Positions 1 through 6,506 of a stretch of DNA of 15,049 nucleotides are shown piece after piece (position 1 is the stretch's first letter; each line of letters begins with the position of its first letter). The translations under genes were made by a program, and so were the position numbers. Location of the stretch: positions 1 to 15,049 of the forward strand of contig CANTWP010000078.1 of NCBI GenBank assembly GCA_947853245.1, in the 5' to 3' direction. Under the pieces are notes generated by a model. It did no database searches and had not been told where the DNA came from. It saw nothing but the letters and a program-made list of their open reading frames with translations. The DNA comes from an uncultured Bacilli bacterium. GTDB lineage: Bacteria > Bacillota_I > Bacilli_A > RF39 > UBA660.

Positions 1-301
1 CTTTTTCTTTAACAACTCCACCGTTATCAGCAATATCTTTAGCTTCTTTTAAACCTAAACCTGTAATATCACGAACTAATTTGATAACAGCAATCTTGTT
101 AGCACCAGCACTTGCTAAAACAACGTCAACAACGCTTGGTCCTTCTTCAACAGCAGCACCTGCTACTGGAGCAGCAGCTACAGCTACAGCACTTGGATCT
201 ACACCAAATTCTTCTTTCATTGCATCTACTAAATCTTTAACTTCTAAAATTGTCATTTCTTTGATTGAATCAATAATTTCTTTTGTACTTAATTTTGCCA
301 T
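1..301 (-). CDS. rplL: 50S ribosomal protein L7/L12, 3' end outside the window
   Basis: Stalk protein L7/L12, present as dimers on L10, which recruits translation GTPases to the ribosome. The window holds the first 100 residues. The N-terminal dimerisation part (MAKLSTKEIIDSIKEMTILE) is followed by an Ala/Val-rich hinge around residues 38-50 and the start of the C-terminal domain, with the typical NKIAVIKLVRDITGLGLKEA stretch. The family is usually about 120 residues, so roughly 20 are missing past the edge. The ATG at 301 has a strong GGAGG at 310-314. The gene lies 31 nt after rplJ, and no promoter or terminator is seen between them, so the two are probably one transcript controlled by the L10 leader. 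Confidence 0.96.
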   Translation of the reverse strand, partial: MAKLSTKEIIDSIKEMTILEVKDLVDAMKEEFGVDPSAVAVAAAPVAGAAVEEGPSVVDVVLASAGANKIAVIKLVRDITGLGLKEAKDIADNGGVVKEK

Positions 302-332
302 TTTAAAATCCTCCTTATATATATTTTCAAAA

Positions 333-821
333 TTATTTTTCTAAGTTTTGTGCATGTAAGTTTAGAGCTATAGCAAATTCTTTAACAGTTTGCATTAAGC
401 CACCAGCCAACATAGTAAGTAATCCTTCTCTTGATGGAATTTGTGAAAGTGATTTTAACATTGCTTCATCAGCAACTGAACCATCTACAAACCCTACTTT
501 TAAAACTAGTGCTGGATGATCTTTTGCATAATCACTTAATACTTTGATAGGTGCTACTGCATCGGTACCAAATGCTACTGCCTTTGGACCACCTAGTTCA
601 CCTAAATCAATGTTTAACGAATCAAGAGCACGTTTTGTCAAAGTGTTTTTATAAATCTTTAAATCTGAGCCAGTTTCTCTTAATTTTCTTCTAAGTTCAT
701 TAGTCTCTGTAACAGTTAATCCTTGATAATCAACTAATACTACAGAAGCAGATTCTTTAGCTTTAGCAGCGATTTCATCAATAACACTTTGTTTACGTTC
801 TAGTATTTTAACGTTTGCCAT
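333..821 (-). CDS. rplJ: 50S ribosomal protein L10
   Basis: L10 forms the base of the ribosomal stalk, binding 23S rRNA with its N-terminal domain and L7/L12 dimers with its C-terminal helix. The protein is 162 residues, normal for the family. The N-terminus (VKILERKQSVIDEIAAKAKE) and the conserved region VVLVDYQGLTVTETNELRRK identify it, and the C-terminal helix ends with NLHAQNLEK. The ATG at 821 is preceded by an AGAGGT ribosome-binding site. It is the first gene of the rplJ-rplL pair and sits behind its own promoter and an L10 leader RNA, as in Bacillus, where L10-L12 represses its own expression. Confidence 0.97.
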   Translation of the reverse strand: MANVKILERKQSVIDEIAAKAKESASVVLVDYQGLTVTETNELRRKLRETGSDLKIYKNTLTKRALDSLNIDLGELGGPKAVAFGTDAVAPIKVLSDYAKDHPALVLKVGFVDGSVADEAMLKSLSQIPSREGLLTMLAGGLMQTVKEFAIALNLHAQNLEK

Positions 822-851
822 TATGACACCTCTCTTTCTTAAACACCGTAT

Positions 852-880
852 AAAAGGCCTTACGTATAACAGTAAGGCCC
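852..880 (-). terminator. Attenuator terminator in the rplJ leader
   Basis: Perfect 8-bp inverted repeat GGCCTTAC (856-863) and GTAAGGCC (872-879) with an 8-nt loop. On the minus strand it is followed by TTTT at 855-852. It lies between the L10 leader core and the rplJ start codon, so it acts inside the leader and not at the end of a gene. Transcription attenuation by L10-L12 at such a hairpin is known for Bacillus rplJ; that it works this way here is inferred. Confidence 0.8.
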
Positions 881-884
881 AAAA

Positions 885-981
885 AACTTAAAATTTATAA
901 TTTAAGTTCCTCGGTAGGAAATATTAAGCTTACGCTCCTACTGTCTACGGTACTATATTATTCTTGGAAACAAACCAAGTA
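885..981 (-). promoter_or_regulatory. L10 ribosomal protein leader RNA
   Basis: On the minus strand the motif CCGTAGACAGTAGGAGC (950-934) is followed by TTTCCTACCGAGG. GTAGG/CCTAC and CCG/CGG form the paired core, which matches the L10-leader class found upstream of rplJ in Bacillota. A preceding hairpin CTTGG/CCAAG (965-980) and a following AT-rich hairpin (887-906) complete the element. The terminator at 852-880 follows directly. Binding of the L10-L12 complex is expected to favour termination when the stalk proteins are in excess. Boundaries are approximate. Confidence 0.82.
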
Positions 982-1006
982 TAACACATTAATTATTATT
1001 TGTCAA
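978..1006 (-). promoter_or_regulatory. SigA-type promoter of rplJ-rplL
   Basis: Consensus -35 TTGACA at 1006-1001, a 17-nt spacer, and -10 TATACT at 983-978. The start of transcription would fall near 970, just upstream of the L10 leader. The -35 lies inside the last codons of rplA (TTT GAC AAA TAA), so rplJ-rplL can be transcribed apart from rplK-rplA even though no gap separates the units. Confidence 0.8.
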
Positions 1007-1691
1007 AACTATTTATATCAATTTTAACACTAGGTCCCATTGTTGAAGAAACAGCTATGTTTTTAACATATGTTCCTTTAACACTTGAAGGTTTAGCTTT
1101 TAAAATTAATGATACAAAGGCATCCATATTTTCTACTAACTTAGCTTCGTCGAAACTTACTTTACCAATTATAGTAGCAATATTACCATAAGAATCAGTT
1201 CTATATTCAACACGACCCTTTTTAATGTCTTCTACGGCTTTCTTAACATCCATTGTAACCGTTCCAGTTTTTGGATTTGGCATTAATCCTTTAGGTCCTA
1301 AAACCTTACCGATTTTACCTAATGCAGGCATCATATCTGGAGTTGCTACGATAACATCAAAATCAAACCAATTCTCATTAGCGATTTTATCGATCATATC
1401 AGTATCTCCAACATAATCAGCACCAGCTTCTTTAGCAGTTGTTGCTAAAGTTCCTTTAGCAAGTACTAATACTTTTTTTGATTTTCCTGTTCCGTTTGGA
1501 AGAACGATAGCTCCTCTTAATTGTTGATCAGCTTTCTTAGTATCTAAGTTTAATCTGATAGCAATTTCAACAGAAGAATCAAATTTAGTAGTAGAAGTTT
1601 CTTTAACTAATTTTATAGCTTCTTCTTTTGTATAAGCGCGGCCTCTTTCGATTTTAGCAGCAGCTTCTACATACTTTTTACCTTTTTTCAT
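996..1691 (-). CDS. rplA: 50S ribosomal protein L1
   Basis: L1 forms the mobile L1 stalk that binds 23S rRNA helices 76-78 and helps release deacylated tRNA; in many bacteria it also represses its own operon. The protein has 231 residues, the usual length. Recognisable parts are the N-terminal KKYVEAAAKIERGRAYTKEE and the conserved GKIGKVLGPKGLMPNPKTGT. The start is the ATG at 1691, preceded by GGAGG in AAGGAGGT. It follows rplK by a 104-nt gap that contains a structured element. The last three codons contain the -35 box of the rplJ promoter. Confidence 0.97.
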   Translation of the reverse strand: MKKGKKYVEAAAKIERGRAYTKEEAIKLVKETSTTKFDSSVEIAIRLNLDTKKADQQLRGAIVLPNGTGKSKKVLVLAKGTLATTAKEAGADYVGDTDMIDKIANENWFDFDVIVATPDMMPALGKIGKVLGPKGLMPNPKTGTVTMDVKKAVEDIKKGRVEYRTDSYGNIATIIGKVSFDEAKLVENMDAFVSLILKAKPSSVKGTYVKNIAVSSTMGPSVKIDINSFDK

Positions 1692-1696
1692 TTTTT

Positions 1697-1771
1697 ACCT
1701 CCTTATGTGGTTTACTTAAAAATTTAAGTATTTAGCGGAATTTTTATCCTCCCACATAGGTTACCCTATGT
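1697..1771 (-). promoter_or_regulatory. Putative L1 autoregulatory element upstream of rplA
   Basis: In the rplK-rplA gap the minus strand reads ACATAGG (1771-1765), GTAA, CCTATGTGG (1760-1752), then GGAGGATAAAAATTCC, a TACTTAAA/TTTAAGTA hairpin (1730-1713), and CCACATAAGG (1710-1701) running into the GGAGG ribosome-binding site. CCTATGT can pair upstream with ACATAGG (7-bp stem, 4-nt loop). Alternatively CCTATGTGG can pair with the downstream CCACATAAGG with one bulged A, which buries part of the Shine-Dalgarno. The GTGGGAGG...ACCAC pattern resembles the L1-binding base of the L1 stalk in 23S rRNA (from memory). Regulation by L1 is inferred. Confidence 0.6.
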
Positions 1772-1795
1772 TAGAATGAAACGTATAAGTTAATC

Positions 1796-2221
1796 TTATT
1801 CACTAACTTTAACGCCCATATTTAAAGCAGTACCTTCAACTATTTTCATAGCTTCTTCAACTGTGTATGCATTTAAATCTGGAAGTTTTGTTTCAGCAAT
1901 TTCTTTTAACTGCTCACGAGTTAAAGTTGCAACTGTATCTTTAGAACCTTTAGCAGATCCTGATTTAATTTTAGCAACCTTCTTAATTAAGAAAGCTGTT
2001 GGTGGAGTTTTAATTACGAATGTAAATGTTCTATCTTCATAAATAGAAATTTCAACTGGTAAAATATCTCCTATCTTATCTTTAGTTGCATCATTATATT
2101 TTGTACAGAATTCCTGTAAATTAATCCCTGCTGGCCCTAAAACAGTTCCTACTGGAGGAGCTGGTGTTGCTTTTCCTGCAGGTATTTGTAATTTAATTTG
2201 TTTAACAACTTGTTTTGCCAC
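1796..2221 (-). CDS. rplK: 50S ribosomal protein L11
   Basis: L11 binds the GTPase-associated centre of 23S rRNA and is needed for sensing of uncharged tRNA. The conserved N-terminal part KLQIPAGKATPAPPVGTVLG and the C-terminal helix region identify it. I place the start at the GTG at 2221, giving 141 residues (V/M-AKQVVKQIKL), because this matches the usual family N-terminus and lies 8 nt after GGAGG. An in-frame GTG nine bases upstream (2230) overlaps the Shine-Dalgarno and is unlikely to be used. It is followed by rplA. Confidence 0.96.
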   Translation of the reverse strand: MAKQVVKQIKLQIPAGKATPAPPVGTVLGPAGINLQEFCTKYNDATKDKIGDILPVEISIYEDRTFTFVIKTPPTAFLIKKVAKIKSGSAKGSKDTVATLTREQLKEIAETKLPDLNAYTVEEAMKIVEGTALNMGVKVSE

Positions 2222-2254
2222 GAAAAACACCTCCTATAAATTCTCGTATCTTTT

Positions 2255-2364
2255 CGCCCGTGGTCCAAATGCATTAGCATGATTACGTAATGTTATATTC
2301 GTCTTGTATAGTTCCGCTATACTACTACAACACACAATAAAATTCATACGTAGCTCCCACAAAA
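2255..2364 (-). promoter_or_regulatory. Structured rplK leader with L1-site-like motif
   Basis: The rplK 5' untranslated region contains GTGGGAGC (2360-2353) and, about 90 nt later, ACCACGGGCG (2264-2255). GTGG/CCAC can pair and close a domain holding a GTATAG/CTATAC hairpin with a CGGAA loop (2322-2306) and a palindromic ATTACGTAAT (2291-2282). The GTGGGAG...ACCAC pair resembles the L1-binding region of 23S rRNA and also occurs upstream of rplA. It is probably the operator at which L1 or L11 feeds back on rplK-rplA; this is inferred from similarity and position only. Confidence 0.6.
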
Positions 2365-2390
2365 TCTATATTAAAAATCAATATAGCTAA

Positions 2391-2422
2391 ATTATAATAA
2401 CATATTTTTACGAGTTTGTAAA
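2391..2422 (-). promoter_or_regulatory. Promoter of rplK-rplA
   Basis: TTTACA (2422-2417) is followed after 17 nt by TATTAT (2399-2394); an overlapping TATAAT lies at 2396-2391 with a longer 20-nt spacer. The -35 begins directly after the nusG stop codon. The predicted transcript would start near 2386 and include an AT-rich hairpin CTATATT/AATATAG (2386-2366) followed by the L1-site-like leader. Confidence 0.6.
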
Positions 2423-2956
2423 CTATGCTTTTTCAATTTGTGAAACTTGTAATTCAACAATTGTTTCTTGTCCAAATAAATCTAGTGCTACTTCTAAATC
2501 ACCAGTAGCAGAATCAATATTTTTGATTTTACCAAACATACCACTAAATGGTCCTTCGATAACTTTAACCATATCATCAACGTTTAATTCATTTCCAAGT
2601 TCTAATCTACTCATACCCATTGAACCTAAGATTTTATCAACTTCAGCTGGAGTTAATGGGAATGGTTTGGCTCCCTTTCCAGATGATCCAATAAACCCAG
2701 TTACACCAGGTGTATTACGAACTATAAACCAGGCTTCATCAGTCATAATCATTTCTACTAATATATAACCAGGAAACATCTTTTTAACTTTTTCGACTTT
2801 TTTTCCATCTTTATAATCTATTTCTGTTTGTTCTGGAACTACTACACGGAAAATATAATCCTCAAGGCCCATACTACTAGCACGCATCTCTAATTTTTCT
2901 TTTACTTTATTCTCATGCCCAGAATAAGTATTAACAACATACCATTCTTTTTGCAT
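2423..2956 (-). CDS. nusG: Transcription termination/antitermination protein NusG
   Basis: NusG binds the RNA polymerase clamp, modulates pausing and Rho-dependent termination, and links transcription to translation through its KOW domain. The protein has 177 residues, a normal length. The NGN domain opens with EWYVVNTYSGHENKVKEKLE and includes KKMFPGYILVEM and the conserved VRNTPGVTGFIG. The KOW domain covers roughly residues 125-160 (DDMVKVIEGPFSGMFGKI). The ATG at 2956 overlaps the secE stop codon (TAATG), so the two genes are translationally coupled. Confidence 0.97.
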   Translation of the reverse strand: MQKEWYVVNTYSGHENKVKEKLEMRASSMGLEDYIFRVVVPEQTEIDYKDGKKVEKVKKMFPGYILVEMIMTDEAWFIVRNTPGVTGFIGSSGKGAKPFPLTPAEVDKILGSMGMSRLELGNELNVDDMVKVIEGPFSGMFGKIKNIDSATGDLEVALDLFGQETIVELQVSQIEKA

Positions 2957-3135
2957 TATGCCACCAACATCTTAATTCCGGAAATTATTAAGTCTGTTAA
3001 AGTATAAAACAATCCAAAAAATACAATAAATGATATAGTTGCTAAGCTGTAAGTAACCATTTCTTTCTTACTTGGCCATTTAACTTTAGCCATTTCCTTT
3101 CTTACACTAGCAAAAAATTTAGCAATTTTTTTCAT
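2956..3135 (-). CDS. secE: Preprotein translocase subunit SecE
   Basis: SecE is the small essential subunit that clamps SecY in the protein-conducting channel of the plasma membrane. The 59-residue protein has the short single-span form typical of Gram-positives. It begins MKKIAKFFASVRKEMAKVKW, contains the conserved amphipathic-helix signature KVKWPSKKEM, and carries one membrane segment at about residues 31-55. The start at 3135 has a GAGGAA ribosome-binding site, and the stop TAA overlaps the nusG ATG by one base. Bacillus usually has rpmG (L33) just upstream; here only a promoter is present. Confidence 0.93.
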   Translation of the reverse strand: MKKIAKFFASVRKEMAKVKWPSKKEMVTYSLATISFIVFFGLFYTLTDLIISGIKMLVA

Positions 3136-3156
3136 ATTAATTCCTCATTTCATTTT

Positions 3157-3185
3157 ATGTGTTTTATTTCAAAATAAAAACACAT
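3157..3185 (-). other. Hairpin in the secE leader
   Basis: An inverted repeat, ATGTGTTTT(T)ATT and AATAAAACACAT with one unpaired base in one arm, lies about 20 nt upstream of the secE start codon and close to the expected transcript start. It lacks the U-run of an intrinsic terminator. It may stabilise the 5' end or modulate initiation; no function is shown. Confidence 0.5.
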
Positions 3186-3201
3186 TTTCGTGTTCAAGTA
3201 G

Positions 3202-3230
3202 ATAATAACATAATTTTCTTGAAGTGTCAA
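3202..3230 (-). promoter_or_regulatory. Promoter of secE-nusG
   Basis: Consensus -35 TTGACA (3230-3225), a 17-nt spacer and -10 TATTAT (3207-3202). It lies between the end of the sigma-factor gene (3238) and secE, so secE-nusG can be expressed apart from the genes upstream. No terminator separates the two units. Confidence 0.8.
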
Positions 3231-3237
3231 TGTATTT

Positions 3238-3864
3238 TTAATTTTTTAAATCATTTACAGATAATATTTCTTTCATCTTAATTCTAATTCTTTGTAAAGC
3301 ATTATCAATAGATTTTTGATCCTTATCTAATATTTCCGCTATTTCTTTATAATTAAAGCCATTACGTTTTAATTCAAAAACTTGAAACTCTAAATCTGTT
3401 AACAATTCTTTTATTTTATTAATTAACTCTTCTTCTGTTTCAGAATCGAGTAAAACATTCTCTGGATTAAAACTGTTATCCTCTAAACATTTTTGATTAG
3501 TATACTCTTCATTATATTCATCAGAAGATTCAATCGAGATAGACTCATTTAATATTTTATGTTTAAGTCTAGTAGTACTAACTACTAAAGATATCATTTT
3601 TCTTTCAATACACATCTTGGCATAAGTATAAAAACTAGCTTCTTTATCACTTTCAAAAGTACGAATAGCTAAGTTAAGACCTAACATCCCCTCTTGAATA
3701 AGATCATTAAATTCTAAACCAGTATTTTTGCAATAACAATACATTCTATTGGCCGTAGCTTGAATCAATGGTTGATATTTGTCAAACATTAAATCCATGG
3801 CTTCACCATTAGATTCCGCTATATAAGAAAGAATTTCATAATCATTATAATTCTTATAATCCAT
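3238..3864 (-). CDS. sigH: RNA polymerase sigma-70 family factor, SigH-like
   Basis: Alternative sigma factor of 208 residues. Region 2 spans about residues 30-95, with the characteristic DLIQEGMLGLNLAIRTFES and a following SFYTYAKMCIERKM that resembles Bacillus SigH (Spo0H). Region 4 lies at about 150-200 and ends in a helix-turn-helix (NYKEIAEILDKDQKSIDNAL). The position between rlmB and secE is the same as that of sigH in Bacillus, which supports the subfamily. Its ATG overlaps the rlmB stop (TAATG), with AGGAG inside the last rlmB codons, so it is translationally coupled. Whether it serves sporulation, competence or another programme cannot be read from this window. Confidence 0.85.
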   Translation of the reverse strand: MDYKNYNDYEILSYIAESNGEAMDLMFDKYQPLIQATANRMYCYCKNTGLEFNDLIQEGMLGLNLAIRTFESDKEASFYTYAKMCIERKMISLVVSTTRLKHKILNESISIESSDEYNEEYTNQKCLEDNSFNPENVLLDSETEEELINKIKELLTDLEFQVFELKRNGFNYKEIAEILDKDQKSIDNALQRIRIKMKEILSVNDLKN

Positions 3865-4562
3865 TATTGTCTCCTTTGTTTTACTGCCTCGTATACAATT
3901 ATCGCGGTTGCTACTGAAGCATTTAAACTATTGATTTCTCCATACATTGGAATAGTAGCTATAAAATCACAATTATCTTTAACAAGTCTACTCATGCCAA
4001 AGCCTTCACTACCTGTTACAATAGCCATTTTCCCTTTATAGTCTATTTCTGTATAAGCAGTGCCATCCATATCAGTACCTACTATCCAGAACCCTTGTTT
4101 CTTTAAATAATCCATCGTATTTTTTAAATTAGTAACTTGGCATACATTCATATGGTTTAAAGCACCAGCACTAGTTTTCATAACAGTACTATTTACATCT
4201 ACACTTCTATTTTTAGGAATAATGATACCATCAACCCCAGCAGCTTCACAAGTTCTAATGATTGCCCCAAAATTGTGTGGATCTTCTAAGTGATCAAGAA
4301 TTACTAATAATGGATTTTCTTTAATTAATATATCATCTAATTCTTTATATTCATAATCGGGTACTTCCATAATAATTCCTTGATTATTACCATCCACCAT
4401 CTTATCTAATTCATACGGTTTACGATACTCTACAACAAGATTAGTTTTATTTAATTCATGTAATATATTCTTATCAGAAAAATTATTAGCAACTATAACT
4501 CTTTTTATTGTTGTTCTATCTTTTAATATTTCATTAGCAACATTTTTACCATATACGTACAT
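3864..4562 (-). CDS. rlmB: 23S rRNA (guanosine-2'-O-)methyltransferase, TrmH/SpoU family
   Basis: SPOUT-class methyltransferase that 2'-O-methylates a guanosine in 23S rRNA using S-adenosylmethionine. All three SpoU motifs are present: motif 1 DHLEDPHNFGAIIRT (about 90-104), motif 2 GSEGFGMS (184-191) and motif 3 IPMYGEINSLNASVA (204-218), which build the trefoil-knot cofactor site. A substrate-binding N-terminal domain precedes them. I place the start at the ATG at 4562 (MYVYGKN, 232 residues) because the GTG at 4571 forms part of the AGAGGTG ribosome-binding site. It overlaps the end of mrnC by 17 nt. The exact target base is not determined from sequence; family member YacO/TrmH-type is the alternative name. 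Confidence 0.93.
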   Translation of the reverse strand: MYVYGKNVANEILKDRTTIKRVIVANNFSDKNILHELNKTNLVVEYRKPYELDKMVDGNNQGIIMEVPDYEYKELDDILIKENPLLVILDHLEDPHNFGAIIRTCEAAGVDGIIIPKNRSVDVNSTVMKTSAGALNHMNVCQVTNLKNTMDYLKKQGFWIVGTDMDGTAYTEIDYKGKMAIVTGSEGFGMSRLVKDNCDFIATIPMYGEINSLNASVATAIIVYEAVKQRRQ

Positions 4563-4929
4563 TGTAATCACCTCTAATAAAATTCATAATTTCTTCTATT
4601 CTTGCTTTATTATGATTTAAATATAAATAACCAATAAGAGCCTCTAATCCGGTTGCATACTTATAAGTTATAATATCAGTATTTTTAGGATGTCTAGTTC
4701 CTTTATGATTTCGAGCTCGAAAAACTATCTCTAATTCATCTTCTTTTAATAAGTTGTGTTCTAAAAGAGATGTAAGGTAAGATGCTTGTCCTTTAGCACT
4801 TACATATTTGGTAGCTGCTTTTTGAAGAGCATCCACTTTAACAATTCCTTGTTCTATTAAATATTTTCTAATATATAACTCATAAATAGAATCGCCTAAG
4901 TAAGCAAGGGTTAATACATTTTTATCCAT
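4546..4929 (-). CDS. mrnC: Mini-ribonuclease III (Mini-III)
   Basis: RNase III-type catalytic domain without the double-stranded RNA-binding domain; in Bacillus it matures the ends of 23S rRNA. The 127-residue length is typical. Signature elements are LAYLGDSIYELYI (residues 8-20, with metal-binding Asp13), RARNHKG at 71-77, and TGLEALIGYLYL at 93-104 with the second acidic site. The ATG at 4929 has an AGAGGTG ribosome-binding site, 17 nt after rbgA. In Bacillus mrnC also directly precedes rlmB; there cysS lies upstream, whereas here rbgA does. Confidence 0.93.
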   Translation of the reverse strand: MDKNVLTLAYLGDSIYELYIRKYLIEQGIVKVDALQKAATKYVSAKGQASYLTSLLEHNLLKEDELEIVFRARNHKGTRHPKNTDIITYKYATGLEALIGYLYLNHNKARIEEIMNFIRGDYNVRIW

Positions 4930-4946
4930 TTACTACACCTCTATTT

Positions 4947-5843
4947 TTATTTTGCAATAATTTCATCAAACCTATCAAAAGTAATACCAGAAATACTACC
5001 ATCTTTAATATCGCTCATAATAATTTGAACTACTTTATCGTAATCGATTTCGCCACCTTTAATAAGGCAACCTCTTCTTTTACCGATAATTTCTAAAGTT
5101 TCAATAATATCTTCATTAACATTATCAATTCCATACCTAGTTTTTAATTTATCTGGATAATACTTTTCTAAACAATTTAGAAAATATTCAACAACATCAT
5201 ATATAGGTAATATTTCTTCACGAATAGCAGTAAAAGTTGCTAAATTAAAAGCAATATTGCCTTCAGCTATTTTTGGCCATAGAATACCCGGAGTATCTAA
5301 AAGTTCAATTTCTTCACCTACTCTAATCCAACTAAGTTCTTTAGTAACGCCCGGTTTATTTCCAACGTTAGTTACTTTTTTACCAGTTAATCTATTTATT
5401 AAAGTAGATTTGCCAGCATTAGGAACACCGACTATTAAAACTCTAGTTTTTCTAATATTCATCCCCTTAGCAATTCTTCTTTCATTTGTTTCTTCCATTA
5501 GCATCTTAATATTTACTAATAAAGAATGTAAGTTGGATTGATGTTCTAAATCCATTGGCACTACTATATTTCCTAAAGATTCATAATATTTAATCCATTT
5601 ATCAGCTTCTTTCTTATCACATAAATCCATTTTAGTCATTACTAAAATACGAGGTTTATTTTGAACACATTCATCAAAATCTCTTATTTTAGTAGAAAAA
5701 GGAATTCTAGCATCCAATACTTCTATTACTACATCTATTTTATCTATATTTTCCCTTATTAATCTTTTTGTTTTAGCCATGTGGCCTGGGTACCAGTTAA
5801 TTGTCGTTTTTGGGCAGAAATTATTTTCTTCATTTTTTATCAT
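4947..5843 (-). CDS. rbgA: 50S ribosome assembly GTPase RbgA
   Basis: Circularly permuted GTPase (YlqF/RbgA) acting in late 50S assembly. Counting from the ATG at 5843 (298 residues), the conserved INWYPGHMAK lies near residue 16, G4 TKMD at 70-73, G1 GVPNAGKST at 139-147 and G3 DTPG at 183-186, the permuted order G4-G1-G3. A C-terminal helical domain of about 90 residues follows. I prefer the ATG at 5843 with AAGGAAG 10 nt upstream; an in-frame TTG at 5864 overlaps that ribosome-binding site. The N-terminus is about 15 residues longer than in Bacillus RbgA. It is the first gene after a 1.3-kb stretch of decayed genes. Confidence 0.95.
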   Translation of the reverse strand: MIKNEENNFCPKTTINWYPGHMAKTKRLIRENIDKIDVVIEVLDARIPFSTKIRDFDECVQNKPRILVMTKMDLCDKKEADKWIKYYESLGNIVVPMDLEHQSNLHSLLVNIKMLMEETNERRIAKGMNIRKTRVLIVGVPNAGKSTLINRLTGKKVTNVGNKPGVTKELSWIRVGEEIELLDTPGILWPKIAEGNIAFNLATFTAIREEILPIYDVVEYFLNCLEKYYPDKLKTRYGIDNVNEDIIETLEIIGKRRGCLIKGGEIDYDKVVQIIMSDIKDGSISGITFDRFDEIIAK

Positions 5844-5908
5844 AAAAATTGCACTTCCTTTCAAATTGTTTAATTAATATTTAATGCATTGATTCAAATT
5901 CATTATTA

Positions 5909-5938
5909 ATTATATCATACAATTATAACAATGAATAA
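5909..5938 (-). promoter_or_regulatory. Probable extended -10 promoter of rbgA
   Basis: TATAAT at 5914-5909 preceded by TG one base upstream (TGATATAAT) forms an extended -10. The -35 region (TTATTC, 18-nt spacer) is poor. It would start transcription about 60 nt upstream of rbgA and could serve rbgA-mrnC-rlmB-sigH. Confidence 0.55.
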
Positions 5939-6002
5939 TTTATATTTTTCTCAAAAGAAAAGAACAATTAATACTGCCCTAATCGATAAATTTGAATTTA
6001 TA

Positions 6003-6238
6003 TTAACTCATTAATAAAATATAAATTATGACAACATATACAAATAGCGCCGTTAAAATAGTGAATATAAAACTAATATTATCTTTATTTTTCTTATATT
6101 CATTACTTCTTAATACTAATAAAGTTGCCTGAGCAAATAACATTATTGGCATTGCAATATCAAACGATAATATATGTGATAACCCAGTATAGCAAATATA
6201 ATTGTTATTACTGATAGTATAATTTTTGGAGATTTCAA
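6003..6238 (-). pseudogene. Frameshifted small membrane protein (possibly DUF3953-like)
   Basis: A TTG start at 6238 with a GAGGTG ribosome-binding site opens a frame beginning LKSPKIILSVITIIFAIL, which soon ends. After a shift near 6180 the sequence continues as GLSHILSFDIAMPIMLFAQA and a second hydrophobic segment ending YVVIIYILLMS at the stop at 6003. Adding one base at ACTGGG (for example ACTTGGG) would give one 78-residue protein with about three membrane segments and a lysine-rich loop (NEYKKNKDN). The pattern recalls small DUF3953-type membrane proteins, but I am not sure of the family. Either a pseudogene or a one-base assembly error. Confidence 0.55.
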
Positions 6239-6269
6239 ATTTTACACCTCACTTTCAATTATTATTTAT

Positions 6270-6414
6270 TTAACAATCAGTTAATGCTTTATCACTAGCT
6301 ATTTCATGTAATATTTTACCAGAATCTCTTAATATATTTCTATTATCTAATAATAAATATTTATCTATTAAATTGCTCCAATACAAAATTTTTATATTCC
6401 TTTGTAATAGTCAT
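6270..6414 (-). pseudogene. Frameshifted small ORF of unknown function
   Basis: The ATG at 6414 opens MTITKEYKNFVLEQ, which stops after 17 codons. In the next frame the sequence continues as NLIDKYLLLDNRNILRDSGK and ends TDC at 6270, so one indel separates the two halves of a protein of about 48 residues. The first residues recall the start of TfoX-like proteins, but the rest does not and I do not recognise a family. A promoter-like sequence precedes it and the next small gene follows 31 nt later, so the two may have been a unit. Confidence 0.4.
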
Positions 6415-6438
6415 TATATCAACTCACTTTCTAAAAAA

Positions 6439-6468
6439 ATTATACAAAAATACTAAAGATGGCAGCAA
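6439..6468 (-). promoter_or_regulatory. Promoter-like sequence before the decayed small genes
   Basis: TTGCTG (6468-6463), an 18-nt spacer and a perfect TATAAT (6444-6439), 24 nt upstream of the ATG at 6414. It could still transcribe the two broken small genes toward rbgA. Confidence 0.45.
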
Positions 6469-6506
6469 AATACAAAGTGAGAGTTAAACAAATGTAACTC
6501 ATAATA

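Noticed and set aside
2222..2230. Upstream GTG (2230) as the rplK start
   Set aside because: It lies inside the Shine-Dalgarno GGAGGTG and would add residues not seen in L11; the GTG at 2221 has correct spacing.
2366..2386. CTATATT/AATATAG hairpin as a nusG terminator
   Set aside because: It lies downstream of the likely rplK start of transcription, the stem is entirely weak pairs except the ends, and only a short T-run follows; it is better seen as part of the rplK leader.
6481..6500. Inverted repeat GAGTTA/TAACTC as a terminator of the YjbR pseudogene
   Set aside because: The stem is only 6 bp and no T-run follows on the minus strand.
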